A stretch of DNA of 64,000 nt, from the IMG/VR virus record IMGVR_UViG_3300032242_001941, positions 1-64,000 of that record, one strand, 5' to 3'. The translations under genes and the position numbers were made by a program. Positions 8,185 through 16,849 of this stretch are shown piece after piece. The notes beneath the pieces were generated by a model. That model did no database searches, had not been told where the DNA came from, and saw nothing but the letters and a program-made list of their open reading frames with translations. This DNA comes from a virus. The stretch's first letter is position 1, and every line of letters starts with the position of its first letter.

Positions 8185-9252
8185 ATGGGTAAACCATTTG
8201 ACATTAGCAAGTTCCGCAAGGACATCACTAAGAGCATTGACGGTCTTAGTATCGGATTTAACGATCCAACAGATTGGATCAGCACAGGTAACTTTGCCTT
8301 GAACTATCTTATTTCGGGCGACTTTAACAAAGGCATTCCACTTGGCAAGGTAACTGTATTTGCAGGTGAATCTGGAGCAGGTAAGAGTTATATCTGTAGT
8401 GGTAACATTGTAAAACACGCACAAGAGCAAGGAATCTTTGTTATCCTGGTTGACAGTGAGAATGCACTCGATGAAAAGTGGTTACACGCACTAGGCGTAG
8501 ATACCAGTGATAGCAAGTTACTTAAACTTAACATGGCCATGATTGATGACGTTGCTAAAACAATCTCAACATTCATGACTGACTACAAGGCATTACCAGA
8601 TGGCGAGCGTATGAAAGTGTTATTTGTCATTGACTCATTGGGTATGTTGCTAACTCCTACTGATATGAATCAATTCGAAGCAGGCGATTTAAAAGGCGAC
8701 ATGGGTCGTAAACCCAAGGCACTTACAGCACTGGTTCGTAACTGTGTCAACATGTTTGGTAGTTACAACGTAGGCATGGTTTGTACTAATCATACGTATG
8801 CTAGTCAAGACATGTTTGATCCGGACGACAAGATCTCCGGCGGTCAAGGCTTTATCTATGCTTCGAGTATTGTTGTTGCTATGAAGAAAATGAAGCTCAA
8901 AGAAGATGAAGATGGCAACAAGGTAACCGAAGTAAACGGTATCCGTGCAGGTTGTAAGATCATGAAAACACGCTATGCCAAACCCTTTGAAGGCGTACAA
9001 GTTAAGATTCCGTATGCAACAGGTATGAGCCCGTATTCAGGTATGGTAGACTTGGCAGAGAAAAAAGGCCTGCTTAAGAAAGAAGGCAATAGTCTGGTTT
9101 ACACTACATTGGACGGCGAAATTATCAAACAATTCCGTAAAAAATGGGAAGCCAACGATGATGGTTGTCTAGACACAATTATTGCCGAGTTTGGTAAACA
9201 GCCAATTGAGTCAGCAGAACTAAGTACTGAAGACGAAGCCACGGAGGAATAA
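8185..9252 (+). CDS. uvsX: RecA-like recombinase UvsX
   Basis: 355 residues. Walker A is GESGAGKS at 61-68, followed by the RecA-fold Walker B-like LFVIDSLGML. Further conserved segments are TNHTY, then ISGGQGFIYASSIVV. The C-terminus is acidic. UvsX forms filaments on ssDNA and drives strand invasion for recombination-dependent replication, aided by gp32 and UvsY. Spacing to the next gene is only 2 bp, so the downstream small acidic gene and uvsY are probably co-transcribed. The length is close to T4 UvsX (391). Confidence 0.93.
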   Translation: MGKPFDISKFRKDITKSIDGLSIGFNDPTDWISTGNFALNYLISGDFNKGIPLGKVTVFAGESGAGKSYICSGNIVKHAQEQGIFVILVDSENALDEKWLHALGVDTSDSKLLKLNMAMIDDVAKTISTFMTDYKALPDGERMKVLFVIDSLGMLLTPTDMNQFEAGDLKGDMGRKPKALTALVRNCVNMFGSYNVGMVCTNHTYASQDMFDPDDKISGGQGFIYASSIVVAMKKMKLKEDEDGNKVTEVNGIRAGCKIMKTRYAKPFEGVQVKIPYATGMSPYSGMVDLAEKKGLLKKEGNSLVYTTLDGEIIKQFRKKWEANDDGCLDTIIAEFGKQPIESAELSTEDEATEE

Positions 9253-9254
9253 GA

Positions 9255-9503
9255 ATGTCAGTAGAATTAAGTAAAGAGATTTGGGACGAACTCAAGCGTT
9301 ATGTTAATCCACAAGACCGCGACGAAGCTGCAGAAACATTGGTATCAGTTCTTATTGATAACGATTGTGATGCCGCCGACATCAAGAGTGTATTTAAAAC
9401 CGACTCGGGCGTTAAATCAGCACTAGCAAGTTATCTTAAAGATCATGCAGATGAAGAAGAGGATGACGAAGAGTATGATGATGACGAGGATGACGACTAT
9501 TAA
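9255..9503 (+). CDS. Small protein with polyacidic tail between uvsX and uvsY
   Basis: 82 residues, not recognised. About 60 residues form a probable helical domain. The last 20 or so are almost entirely Asp and Glu (EEEDDEEYDDDEDDDY). It starts 2 bp after uvsX and shares one base with the uvsY start, so it belongs to the recombination operon. Acidic tails like this often mimic DNA or bind the DNA-binding surface of a partner. A modulator of UvsX, UvsY or gp32 is a guess from context. Confidence 0.7.
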   Translation: MSVELSKEIWDELKRYVNPQDRDEAAETLVSVLIDNDCDAADIKSVFKTDSGVKSALASYLKDHADEEEDDEEYDDDEDDDY

Positions 9504-9955
9504 TGTGGTATAGTAAAGTTGCGTCAGATCTAGGAGCAATACCTGACTTTATTGCTTATTACGAGCGTGAGCTCGAAGATGCTAAACGCGATGTCAAAGT
9601 TGGTGGTCTTATTGAGAAAAATATCAAAGAGCTTCCAGGGATCACCGAACACAGATTTAATCAACTGCAAGAAATTGAAGCAATTTTAAATCATCTTAAT
9701 ATACAGTTACGCAAAATACGTCGACGACACTTTCAGAAGTATTTAGAAGGGTATGCTCGTGCCCTAACTAGCCGTGATGCTGAAAAGTATGTTGATGGTG
9801 AGGACGAAGTCATTGACTTTGAAACAATTATTAATGAAGTAGCATTACTACGTAATCGCTGGTTGGGCATTATGAAAGGGCTGGATAGCAAAAGTTGGAT
9901 GTCGGGACATATTGTTCGCTTACGCACAGCCGGAATGGAAGATATACAAGTATGA
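9503..9955 (+). CDS. uvsY: Recombination mediator UvsY-like
   Basis: 150 residues, similar in size to T4 UvsY (137). The C-terminal half follows the T4 pattern: an acidic Tyr-containing loop, a helix with LLRNRWLGIMKGLDSKSW (T4: LQYWGILLDFCSGALDAI), then a terminal HIVRLRTAGMEDIQV (T4: AIKHIQDMRAFEAG). UvsY helps UvsX displace gp32 from ssDNA. Position directly after uvsX supports the call. The match was made by eye and is not certain. Confidence 0.72.
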   Translation: MWYSKVASDLGAIPDFIAYYERELEDAKRDVKVGGLIEKNIKELPGITEHRFNQLQEIEAILNHLNIQLRKIRRRHFQKYLEGYARALTSRDAEKYVDGEDEVIDFETIINEVALLRNRWLGIMKGLDSKSWMSGHIVRLRTAGMEDIQV

Positions 9956-10707
9956 AATTTGAAAAAACCGCAGATAGTCATCAGCACAGCCTTGAGACAT
10001 TAGATCAATTGCTTGCATACAGTGATTTTATGTATAGTATTGCTACCTTGGTAGATCTTGGATGTGGGCTTGGCGACGATCTTAAATGGTGGGCCACACG
10101 TACTACCGATGATGAACCTCCGGTTCCTTTAGACATAAAATGTACCGGCGTAGATCTAATTGATCATCTTCCAGTAACAAAAAGTCACAATAATATATCT
10201 TACCAAAAACGTGATTTTGAAAGTTTTATTGAAGCCCCTGAGAAAGGATTTGACATCTTATGGTGTCACGATAGTTTTCAATTTGCCTTAAACCCAGTGC
10301 AGACTCTTGGTCGTTGGTGGGATATTGCTAGCCCTGGAGGCATGTTATACATTTGTGTTCCCATCACGCAACGCATACATCGTCGTCAATTGGATTATTC
10401 GTTGCCTTCTGGCAGTTATTATCACTATAGCATGGTAAGTCTGATGTACATGTTGGCCACTGCTGGATGGGATTGTCGCAGTGGATTTTTTAAACAATCG
10501 CCTAATGATAATTGGCTACATGCTATAGTGTACAAAAGTGATCAAGAACCCCTAGATCCAAAAACTGCTTCTTGGTACAGGCTGTCCGAACTTAAACTAC
10601 TGCCCGAATCAGCCGACGCTAGTATAAACCTACACGGCTACTTAGAACAGCAAGACCTTATAGTTCCTTGGATTGATCACAGCCTAATGAGTATGGCCGT
10701 ACGATAA
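9952..10707 (+). CDS. Class I SAM-dependent methyltransferase
   Basis: 251 residues from the ATG at 9952, which overlaps the uvsY stop (ATGA). An in-frame codon further upstream (9895) would lie inside uvsY and is less likely. Motif I is VDLGCGLGDD, and a second acidic strand end (CTGVDLIDH) probably contacts the ribose. The FDILWCHDSFQF segment fits motif IV. The substrate is unknown; related phage enzymes modify DNA, small molecules or proteins. A strong terminator lies just after the gene, so it closes the gp32-uvsX-uvsY transcription unit. Confidence 0.82.
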   Translation: MKFEKTADSHQHSLETLDQLLAYSDFMYSIATLVDLGCGLGDDLKWWATRTTDDEPPVPLDIKCTGVDLIDHLPVTKSHNNISYQKRDFESFIEAPEKGFDILWCHDSFQFALNPVQTLGRWWDIASPGGMLYICVPITQRIHRRQLDYSLPSGSYYHYSMVSLMYMLATAGWDCRSGFFKQSPNDNWLHAIVYKSDQEPLDPKTASWYRLSELKLLPESADASINLHGYLEQQDLIVPWIDHSLMSMAVR

Positions 10708-10716
10708 TGCACTATA

Positions 10717-10742
10717 AACCCTTGTTTTTACAAGGGTTTTTT
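10717..10742 (+). terminator. Rho-independent terminator after methyltransferase gene
   Basis: A perfect 9-bp stem (AACCCTTGT with ACAAGGGTT) around a TTTT loop, followed by T residues. Confidence 0.88.
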
Positions 10743-10746
10743 ACGG

Positions 10747-10775
10747 TTGACCATTAACGACCTTTTTGTTATAAT
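10747..10775 (+). promoter_or_regulatory. Sigma70-like promoter
   Basis: TTGACC, a 17-bp spacer and TATAAT, in the GGTTGACC/TTGTTATAATA context shared with other early-type promoters here. It drives the small membrane protein at 10827. Confidence 0.82.
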
Positions 10776-10826
10776 ATTAGTATAGTAGTAAATTAATCAT
10801 TAAATGAACCTTCGGAAAGGAAGCAA

Positions 10827-11048
10827 ATGAAACCAGAAACACAAGCAAAATTATATGTAGCAAAATTAATAGGCTCAGCATTGATTGGGTCCGCGGTAAT
10901 GATGTTAGCACTCACTTACATCTCACTAAATTACATTGCGATCAGTCTAGTAGTTGTTGGACTTGGATTAATGGTGCTTACATTGTATAGTATGGAAGTA
11001 GATCGTCTTAAAATCCTTGAAAAAACCAGAGAAATCTTAAAGAAATAA
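10827..11048 (+). CDS. Small two-helix membrane protein
   Basis: 73 residues. Two predicted transmembrane segments lie at about residues 13-31 and 34-53, followed by a charged C-terminal helix. A good ribosome site (GGAAAGGA) precedes the ATG. It has its own sigma70-like promoter and sits just after a terminator, so it is likely an independently expressed early gene. No family recognised. Confidence 0.72.
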   Translation: MKPETQAKLYVAKLIGSALIGSAVMMLALTYISLNYIAISLVVVGLGLMVLTLYSMEVDRLKILEKTREILKK

Positions 11049-11052
11049 GCGG

Positions 11053-11081
11053 TTGACCAGAAATCGCCAATATAGTATAAT
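11053..11081 (+). promoter_or_regulatory. Sigma70-like promoter for AAA ATPase gene
   Basis: TTGACC, a 17-bp spacer and TATAAT, 30 bp before the TTG start at 11112. An AAGGAG ribosome site lies between. Confidence 0.82.
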
Positions 11082-11111
11082 AGTTGTATTGTTAATAAAA
11101 AGGAGCTAACC

Positions 11112-12161
11112 TTGAGTACAGTAATTATTAAAAACGGAACATACCGTAATCAACCCGTAAACAATGTGACCTTTAACCTAGTAAAGGGTTACCAAACAGG
11201 AGCCAAAGGAGGCTACGTGACTGTGAAATCAGATGGCTTTTTTGGCCCAGACTTACCAGAAGTAGTTCGTATCAATGTCAACGGCATTGAAGATATAGAA
11301 TTTACTGCTGAGTCAGTTCCTGCAGGTGAATTTGTAGCACCCGTCGCCCATCCGCAGGTTCATGTTCATGCTAAAGTACCAGTGGAAACAGACGAAGAAG
11401 TTATTGCCCGCATCGGTGAACGCTTTGACATCCTCGATCAAATGACCAAGGCCACAATTGCCGGTGACGTCCGTGCTATGATTGTAGTTGGCCCTCCTGG
11501 GGTGGGCAAGAGTTATGGTGTAGAAAAACAGCTAGAGCATAGTGGCTTGTTTGATCAGTTGTCAGGACGTCGTGTCAAGTACGAAGTGATCAAAGGTGCT
11601 ATGACTCCGATTGGTCTCTACTGTACCTTGTACAAGCACAGTGACAAGAACAATGTGATCGTATTTGACGACTGTGATTCGGTGTTCCAAGATGACTTGA
11701 GCTTGAACATTCTTAAGGCTGCATTAGATTCTGGTAAGAAACGTAGAATCTACTGGAATAGTGACTCAGCTATGTTGCGTCGTGAAGGCGTTCCAGATAT
11801 GTTTGACTTCAAAGGTTCGTGTATCTTTATCACCAACCTACAGTTCCAGAATCTTAAAAGCAAGAAGCTGCAAGACCACTTGGAAGCACTACAGAGTCGT
11901 TGTCACTTTATTGACCTGACACTGAACACCTTGCGTGATCGTTTCTTGCGTATCAAGCAGATCTACCTAAAGGGCGAGCTGTTTGCAGACTACGATTTTA
12001 GCCAAGAACAAGGCGATGAGGTTATTGCATTCATGGAAACTAACCAAAATCGACTACGTGAAATAAGCCTGCGTATGGCATTAAAGATTGCAGACTTGAC
12101 CAAAGTGTCTGGTGATAATTGGAAGGCTTTGGCTAGTACAACTTGTATGAAAAATTCTTAA
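11112..12161 (+). CDS. AAA+ ATPase of unknown role
   Basis: 349 residues starting at TTG after AAGGAG. About 100 N-terminal residues are unique. Walker A is GPPGVGKS (about 129-136), Walker B is VIVFDDCDSVF, and a sensor-1-like FITN segment follows, then an arginine-rich helical lid. It is not the clamp loader gp44, because the SRC arginine finger is not in the usual place, although LQSRCHFIDL is reminiscent of clamp-loader-type ATPases. The role is unknown; remodelling of a replication or transcription complex is possible. It is flanked by its own promoter and a double terminator, so it forms a monocistronic early-type unit. Confidence 0.78.
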   Translation: MSTVIIKNGTYRNQPVNNVTFNLVKGYQTGAKGGYVTVKSDGFFGPDLPEVVRINVNGIEDIEFTAESVPAGEFVAPVAHPQVHVHAKVPVETDEEVIARIGERFDILDQMTKATIAGDVRAMIVVGPPGVGKSYGVEKQLEHSGLFDQLSGRRVKYEVIKGAMTPIGLYCTLYKHSDKNNVIVFDDCDSVFQDDLSLNILKAALDSGKKRRIYWNSDSAMLRREGVPDMFDFKGSCIFITNLQFQNLKSKKLQDHLEALQSRCHFIDLTLNTLRDRFLRIKQIYLKGELFADYDFSQEQGDEVIAFMETNQNRLREISLRMALKIADLTKVSGDNWKALASTTCMKNS

Positions 12162-12197
12162 TCGGTTATAAAACAGATTAAGTAAACGGTAGCTCCT

Positions 12198-12221
12198 GGG
12201 CAGTGCAAACTGCCCATTTTT
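12198..12221 (+). terminator. Rho-independent terminator (first of tandem pair)
   Basis: GGGCAGT pairs with ACTGCCC around a GCAA tetraloop, followed by ATTTTTG. Confidence 0.85.
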
Positions 12222-12223
12222 GA

Positions 12224-12248
12224 CAGGCCTTTAGGGGCCTGTTTTTTT
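12224..12248 (+). terminator. Rho-independent terminator (second of tandem pair)
   Basis: CAGGCC pairs with GGCCTG, followed by seven T residues. It lies 3 bp after the first hairpin. Its T-tract runs into the -35 of the next promoter. Confidence 0.83.
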
Positions 12249-12275
12249 GATCTTTTGTTTTAAATATGTTATACT
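12247..12275 (+). promoter_or_regulatory. Sigma70-like promoter with leaderless spacing
   Basis: TTGATC, a 17-bp spacer and TATACT. The -10 ends only 5 bp before the ATG at 12281, so the transcript would start at or beside the start codon. Confidence 0.55.
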
Positions 12276-12280
12276 AGCAT

Positions 12281-13144
12281 ATGATCTTGACTATTAGTCT
12301 CTTGGATTTAAAATTACAATTTCAAGTATTGGAAAATCCAATAGCTCAACTATGGCTTGAGCGCATGAGCCAACGGGAGCAGTGGCCATTGGATGATCCT
12401 GAAAGATTTTATGGGTTTAATACGCAAGATAAAGATCAACATATTGCATTGGTAAAAATACAAGAATGTATACAAGGAATTAACTCTTGGAACCCGTTGA
12501 TTACTCGAGATCTAGTTACAGTCCACGATCAAGATACATTAAACTATCTACACAATATTTTTGAACAATGGCATGGATTAATAGATCAACATCCAATACA
12601 TCCAGAATATGGCCCTATACCAAAAGAGGTAAGACAACATTTGGCTAACTTAAATGTCAGCGTTCATAGATGTGAAAGTGCGGCACGTGGTAATCGTCCT
12701 AGATTTGTCTGCACCTGGTTTGGTATGCCAAAGATTAAAACATTATCCGATGATATGTTACAATATGGAACACTTAATCCTAAGTTTGGATCAGTGTGTC
12801 TTAACTATTGCGAAATAGGTAAGACCTTAGAGGACTTGACTCAAGATAGAGATAACTATATAGGACACGATGCATTTAAGCCGTTTAATTTTTATTCGGC
12901 TGATTTTAATGTTAGGCTACACAAAGAAACAGCGGCTTATGCGGCTGAAAAATTACTAAGAATGCAACAATACTATTTAGACCATCAAACATTTTTTTAC
13001 GATCGTGGGTATCCAATATTTCAAGATTCAAGATTGTTGCCTTTAAGATTTCCTGTAGCAGAACTCATTGAAACTATGCCTAGAGAACAACTGCTCGACG
13101 AAATTAAACAAAGACAACGTGTTACGAAAGTTACCATAGAATGA
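12281..13144 (+). CDS. Unknown protein upstream of uvsW
   Basis: 287 residues, not recognised. The body is rich in aromatic and His residues with several charged helices, and there is no P-loop, signal peptide or membrane segment. The stop overlaps the uvsW start (ATGA), so the two genes are translationally coupled. The start has almost no room for a Shine-Dalgarno site because the promoter -10 lies 5 bp upstream, suggesting leaderless translation. Association with recombination or branch migration is inferred only from coupling to uvsW. Confidence 0.7.
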   Translation: MILTISLLDLKLQFQVLENPIAQLWLERMSQREQWPLDDPERFYGFNTQDKDQHIALVKIQECIQGINSWNPLITRDLVTVHDQDTLNYLHNIFEQWHGLIDQHPIHPEYGPIPKEVRQHLANLNVSVHRCESAARGNRPRFVCTWFGMPKIKTLSDDMLQYGTLNPKFGSVCLNYCEIGKTLEDLTQDRDNYIGHDAFKPFNFYSADFNVRLHKETAAYAAEKLLRMQQYYLDHQTFFYDRGYPIFQDSRLLPLRFPVAELIETMPREQLLDEIKQRQRVTKVTIE

Positions 13145-14601
13145 GAACAGCTACAATTATAATTAAAGACGAAGTGAACATCAAGATCGAGGGATTAGAA
13201 CTCGATGCTCGTCGTGCTTTGGTTACGGCGTTTAAGTATGATGTGCCTGGAGCCCGTTACTTACCCGCAGTGCGCCTTGGTCGTTGGGATGGCAAGGTAA
13301 GCTATTTTCAACTTGGTGGTAGCACTTATGTAAACTTGCTACCAGAAATCATTCCCATACTGGAAAAGTTCAACTATGATATTGAACTGGATGACCAAAG
13401 AGATTACTCGGTTAATTTTGCGTTTGAGCAGGTAACAGAGTCAACATTCGGTCATGTGCTATGGCCTAAGGGTCACCCAATGGAAGGGCAACCAATGGCA
13501 CTACGTGATTATCAAGTTGAGATTATTAATAACTTCCTTGAGAATCCACAATGTATCCAGGAGATTGCCACAGGTGCAGGCAAGACCGTTATCACTGCTG
13601 CACTCAGTAATGCTGTAGCACCCTATGGCCGTACCATTGTTATTGTGCCCAACAAGAGTCTAGTGACACAGACAGAAAAAGATTACATCAATATGGAACA
13701 GGATGTAGGTGTTTACTTTGGTGATCGTAAAGAATGGGGACGTCAACATACCATTTGTACTTGGCAAAGCCTAAATGTCCTGTTAAAGAATACCAAAAAT
13801 AGTGTAGGCGATGTTACCATTGGTGAGTTCCTGGAAGATGTTGTCTGCGTTATTGTTGACGAAGTACACATGGCCAAAGCTGATGCACTTAAGAGCTTGC
13901 TTACAGGCGTGATGAGCCGTATTCCACTACGTTGGGGGCTAACAGGAACTATTCCCAAAGAACCATTTGAGTTTCAGGCTCTAAAGTGCAGTCTTGGACC
14001 TGTAATCGGTCGACTCAGTGCTAGCGAACTGCAAAGCCAGGGCGTACTGGCACAGTGCCACGTGAACATTGTGCAGTTGGTTGACCACGCAGAATTTGCC
14101 AACTACCAAAGTGAGTTGAAATTCCTATTGGAAGAACCCGATAGGTTAGACACTATTGCCAATTTAATTCGACAAGTTAACCTAACAGGTAATACCCTGG
14201 TGCTAGTTGATCGTATTGCCGCTGGGCAAGGTATTATAGAACGCCTAGGTGATAACGCAGTCATGGTATCGGGTGCAACCAAAGCAAAGGCAAGACAAGA
14301 TGAATATGACGAAGTTGCAGAGGCCACAGGAAAAATTATTGTGGCTACCTACGGTGTTGCTGCTGTTGGTATTAATATACCCCGTATCTTTAATCTTGTT
14401 CTTGTTGAACCTGGTAAATCTTTTGTCCGGGTCATCCAAAGCATTGGAAGAGGAATACGCAAAGCAGAGGACAAGGACCACGTACAAATCTGGGACGTAA
14501 CTAGTACCTGTAAGTTTGCCAAACGACATTTGACCAAACGTAAACAGTTCTATAAAGAAGCCAATTATCCTTTTACGCAGGAAAAACTAGAATGGAAATA
14601 A
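13141..14601 (+). CDS. uvsW: Recombination helicase UvsW-like (superfamily 2)
   Basis: 486 residues. The N-terminal domain matches the UvsW pattern (ARYLPAVRLGRWDGKVSYF). Helicase motif Ia/Q is ALRDYQVE, Walker A is ATGAGKT (about 143-149), motif II is VDEVH (about 239-243), motif III is GLTGT, and motif VI is QSIGRGIRK. T4 UvsW (587 residues) is an ATP-driven branch-migration and RNA-DNA unwinding enzyme that helps switch replication initiation from origins to recombination. This protein is shorter at the C-terminus. The start overlaps the preceding gene. Confidence 0.92.
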   Translation: MRTATIIIKDEVNIKIEGLELDARRALVTAFKYDVPGARYLPAVRLGRWDGKVSYFQLGGSTYVNLLPEIIPILEKFNYDIELDDQRDYSVNFAFEQVTESTFGHVLWPKGHPMEGQPMALRDYQVEIINNFLENPQCIQEIATGAGKTVITAALSNAVAPYGRTIVIVPNKSLVTQTEKDYINMEQDVGVYFGDRKEWGRQHTICTWQSLNVLLKNTKNSVGDVTIGEFLEDVVCVIVDEVHMAKADALKSLLTGVMSRIPLRWGLTGTIPKEPFEFQALKCSLGPVIGRLSASELQSQGVLAQCHVNIVQLVDHAEFANYQSELKFLLEEPDRLDTIANLIRQVNLTGNTLVLVDRIAAGQGIIERLGDNAVMVSGATKAKARQDEYDEVAEATGKIIVATYGVAAVGINIPRIFNLVLVEPGKSFVRVIQSIGRGIRKAEDKDHVQIWDVTSTCKFAKRHLTKRKQFYKEANYPFTQEKLEWK

Positions 14602-14604
14602 AGG

Positions 14605-14632
14605 TTGCATGTATTACAAAATATGTTATAAT
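14605..14632 (+). promoter_or_regulatory. Sigma70-like promoter with leaderless spacing
   Basis: TTGCAT, a 16-bp spacer and TATAAT. The -10 ends 6 bp before the ATG at 14639. Confidence 0.55.
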
Positions 14633-14638
14633 AAACAC

Positions 14639-15139
14639 ATGAGAATATTAACACTTGATAACAAGCCATTTGATTTAGATCATTTACCTGAAGAAGTAGA
14701 TGATATGCGGTTTTCCATATTTGATAATAGCGATCCTAAAGACCCAGATTATCATTATATTCCATTAATTTTTTTAGAAAGTTTTACGTCACCTGCCCTA
14801 GTTCTACGTATAGGTGATCACAGAATTAAAATGCCTGTGGATTGGCAAATTTTAATTGGCGAACCTGACTTAGGCGACCTGGAAGTATTACCGTTGACAA
14901 GTATCAACGATCGTGGGTTTAAGGCATTTCAATTTAATCCGTTAAGTAGTTTTAGGCCTAGTTTTTTAGATATAGAAATTATTGACGTGTATCAAGAAGT
15001 TACTTGGTATGCTCCTAAACTTAAAAATGGTCAGATGTTGTGCGTACCATTAGGCGAAGGCAAGCAACCTGACTGTGTATATTTTGTCAAGGACATTAGT
15101 CGTAACTGTGAAATAGTTGATTATAATCGGGCCTGGTAG
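14639..15139 (+). CDS. Unknown protein between uvsW and gp62-like gene
   Basis: 166 residues from the ATG at 14639. An earlier in-frame ATG at 14609 lies inside the promoter and is rejected. Probably a mixed alpha/beta fold with many Asp and Pro residues. No motif recognised. The final base of the stop is shared with the next gene's GTG start (TAGTG). The promoter lies directly against the start codon, so translation is probably leaderless. Confidence 0.7.
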   Translation: MRILTLDNKPFDLDHLPEEVDDMRFSIFDNSDPKDPDYHYIPLIFLESFTSPALVLRIGDHRIKMPVDWQILIGEPDLGDLEVLPLTSINDRGFKAFQFNPLSSFRPSFLDIEIIDVYQEVTWYAPKLKNGQMLCVPLGEGKQPDCVYFVKDISRNCEIVDYNRAW

Positions 15140-15600
15140 TGGATAAACTTAGTATCAACAACGAAATGACGCAGTTTGATCGTAAGAACAGAGACTTCTA
15201 CGATGAGTTAACTGCTGACGAAAAGAAAAAGTTCAGTAACTTCTTAATGATTCGTTATGGATCAAGTGTGCTGGCCAGCGGGTCTGACAGAGATAGACTA
15301 ATACAAGAATATTATCTTCAGAGTTGTAATGAAAATTTAAACAAACATTTTTTTGCTATCAATCGACATCCTAAATTACAGTGGTTATGTGCTACAACTG
15401 TTAGTCCAGGAGATGGCATCAAGCGACATCAGTGGATTGCTCCTAAGAAAAAAGAACCCGGTGCTGGAAGTATTAAAAAACAGTTAGCCGAGTTGTATCC
15501 GCATCTCAAGGATGACGAGTTAGAGTTAATGGCCAAAATTAATACCAAAAAAGACATAGACACATACCTTAAACAACTAGGACAAGAAACAAAAAAATGA
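15139..15600 (+). CDS. Clamp-loader small subunit candidate (gp62-like)
   Basis: 153 residues with a GTG start overlapping the previous stop. Pattern comparison with T4 gp62 by eye shows a KFSNFLMIRYGSSV-type helix, a segment with a GSGxSDxxxF-like counterpart, a mid-protein Trp-rich region (HQWIAPKKK) and a helical LYPHLKDDELELM section resembling KLLAKRYQVNTND. gp62 forms the clamp loader with gp44. No gp44 is in the window. The call is tentative and rests on length, position in the replication block and this weak pattern match. Confidence 0.45.
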   Translation: MDKLSINNEMTQFDRKNRDFYDELTADEKKKFSNFLMIRYGSSVLASGSDRDRLIQEYYLQSCNENLNKHFFAINRHPKLQWLCATTVSPGDGIKRHQWIAPKKKEPGAGSIKKQLAELYPHLKDDELELMAKINTKKDIDTYLKQLGQETKK

Positions 15601-16271
15601 AGTATACCTGTCAGTATTGTAAGAAAGACTTTATTAAAGAGTCTAGTCTTGCGGTGCATTCTTGCGAACCGCGTCGTCGTCGCCAAGAAAAAGATGAAGC
15701 AGGTGTGCGCCTGGGCTTCCAGGCATACATCAAGTTCTATGAGCTTACCCAAGGGTCGGCTAAGTTAAAAACATTTGATGATTTTGCTGACAGTCCTTAC
15801 TACAAGGCCTTTGTAAAGTTTGGTCGCTATTGTGTGGATATCCGTGCTATTAATCCAGCACGTTTTGTTGAGTGGGTATTGAAACAAAACAAAAAAATTG
15901 ACCATTGGGCTAAAGATACAGTCTATACAGAATACTTGACAGACTACTTGCGTGTAGAAAATGTCAATGATGCGCTAGCCCGTGCCATGGAATTTGGCAT
16001 TGACTGGGCAGAAACATCCGGGCACCCGGCAGAAGATTGCTTACGTTACGGTAATACCAATGCCATGGTCTATGCTGTGAGTGCTGGTCGTATTAGCCCT
16101 TGGATCATTTATAACAGTGAGTCGGGGCAGAAGTTCCTGTCAGAATTGGACACTACACAGATAGCTATGATATGGTCCTACATTGACGCAGACTTTTGGA
16201 TGCGTAAGTTCAAAGACTATCCTGCAGATCAAGAGTATGCCAAGGATATGTTACAGAAAGCAGGTTGGTAA
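15597..16271 (+). CDS. Unknown protein with N-terminal C2H2-like zinc finger
   Basis: 224 residues, ATG overlapping the previous stop (ATGA). The first 25 residues form CX2C followed by H and C (CQYCKKDF...HSC), an apparent C2HC zinc finger. A basic stretch (PRRRRQEK) follows. The rest is rich in Tyr, Trp and Phe and is unrecognised (FVKFGRYCVDIRAINP, then GHPAEDCLRYGNTNAM). Zinc finger plus basic linker suggest nucleic acid binding. The stop overlaps the next gene's start (TAATG). It lies in the replication cluster. Confidence 0.72.
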   Translation: MKYTCQYCKKDFIKESSLAVHSCEPRRRRQEKDEAGVRLGFQAYIKFYELTQGSAKLKTFDDFADSPYYKAFVKFGRYCVDIRAINPARFVEWVLKQNKKIDHWAKDTVYTEYLTDYLRVENVNDALARAMEFGIDWAETSGHPAEDCLRYGNTNAMVYAVSAGRISPWIIYNSESGQKFLSELDTTQIAMIWSYIDADFWMRKFKDYPADQEYAKDMLQKAGW

Positions 16272-16849
16272 TGAGTGCAGATATTGATATTGACTTTGCC
16301 GATAGAGATCAATTGTTACAGTTGATTCGTGCTACCCCAGCAAGGCAGATGCATCAAGGGCAGGTACGCAGGCATAACAGTGGTGTGTATGTTACTGACA
16401 TTCCCTATGATCCTGTAAATGAATGTGCTGCAATTGACTACGAAACTGCCGAACAACTAGGCTATTTTAAAATTGACTTATTGAATATGTCAGTTTATCA
16501 ACTAATTAAAACGCCAGAGCATTATAAAGAAATGATCGCTAAAGAACCGCCTTGGGAACGACTATGGACAGATTCAGACTGGGCTAAACAGTTAGTTCAC
16601 GTAGGAAACTATACTGAATTATTGAAGACTATGAAACCCAATTCAATACCCAGGATGGCTGCATTTATCAGTATTATTCGTCCCGGCAAAGCACACTTAC
16701 AAAATCGGCCTTGGGTAGAAGTGTTTGAATCAGTCTGGGATGGTGACGATTCACGAGGATTTGTGTTCAAACAAAGTCATGCTATAAGTTATGCAGCCCT
16801 AGTAGCATTACATATGAATCTACTTAATCAAGCCGACGCACAAGAGTAA
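16271..16849 (+). CDS. Miniature DNA polymerase III alpha-like protein (C-family core remnant)
   Basis: 192 residues from the ATG at 16271; a TTG two codons earlier is less likely. Three segments match the C-family polymerase catalytic core in order: DIDIDFADRD (E. coli DnaE PDFDVDF, which holds two catalytic Asp; here D6 and D8), YFKIDLLNMSVY (DnaE VKFDFLGL, third catalytic Asp; here D69), and IPRMAAFISIIRPG then FKQSHAISYA (DnaE ALYRPG and the SHAxxYA segment). The PHP domain, thumb insertions, beta-clamp-binding and tau-binding parts are missing. Polymerase activity is unlikely in such a small protein, but the active-site residues are retained. The last 26 bp overlap the convergent reverse-strand gene. 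Confidence 0.7.
   Translation: MSADIDIDFADRDQLLQLIRATPARQMHQGQVRRHNSGVYVTDIPYDPVNECAAIDYETAEQLGYFKIDLLNMSVYQLIKTPEHYKEMIAKEPPWERLWTDSDWAKQLVHVGNYTELLKTMKPNSIPRMAAFISIIRPGKAHLQNRPWVEVFESVWDGDDSRGFVFKQSHAISYAALVALHMNLLNQADAQE

Noticed and set aside
11112-12161. AAA ATPase as clamp loader gp44
   Set aside because: The N-terminal 100 residues and arginine-finger pattern do not fit gp44; left as an AAA+ of unknown role.
14245-14529. Overlapping ORFs on both strands in uvsW
   Set aside because: uvsW helicase motifs cover this stretch; others lack any support.
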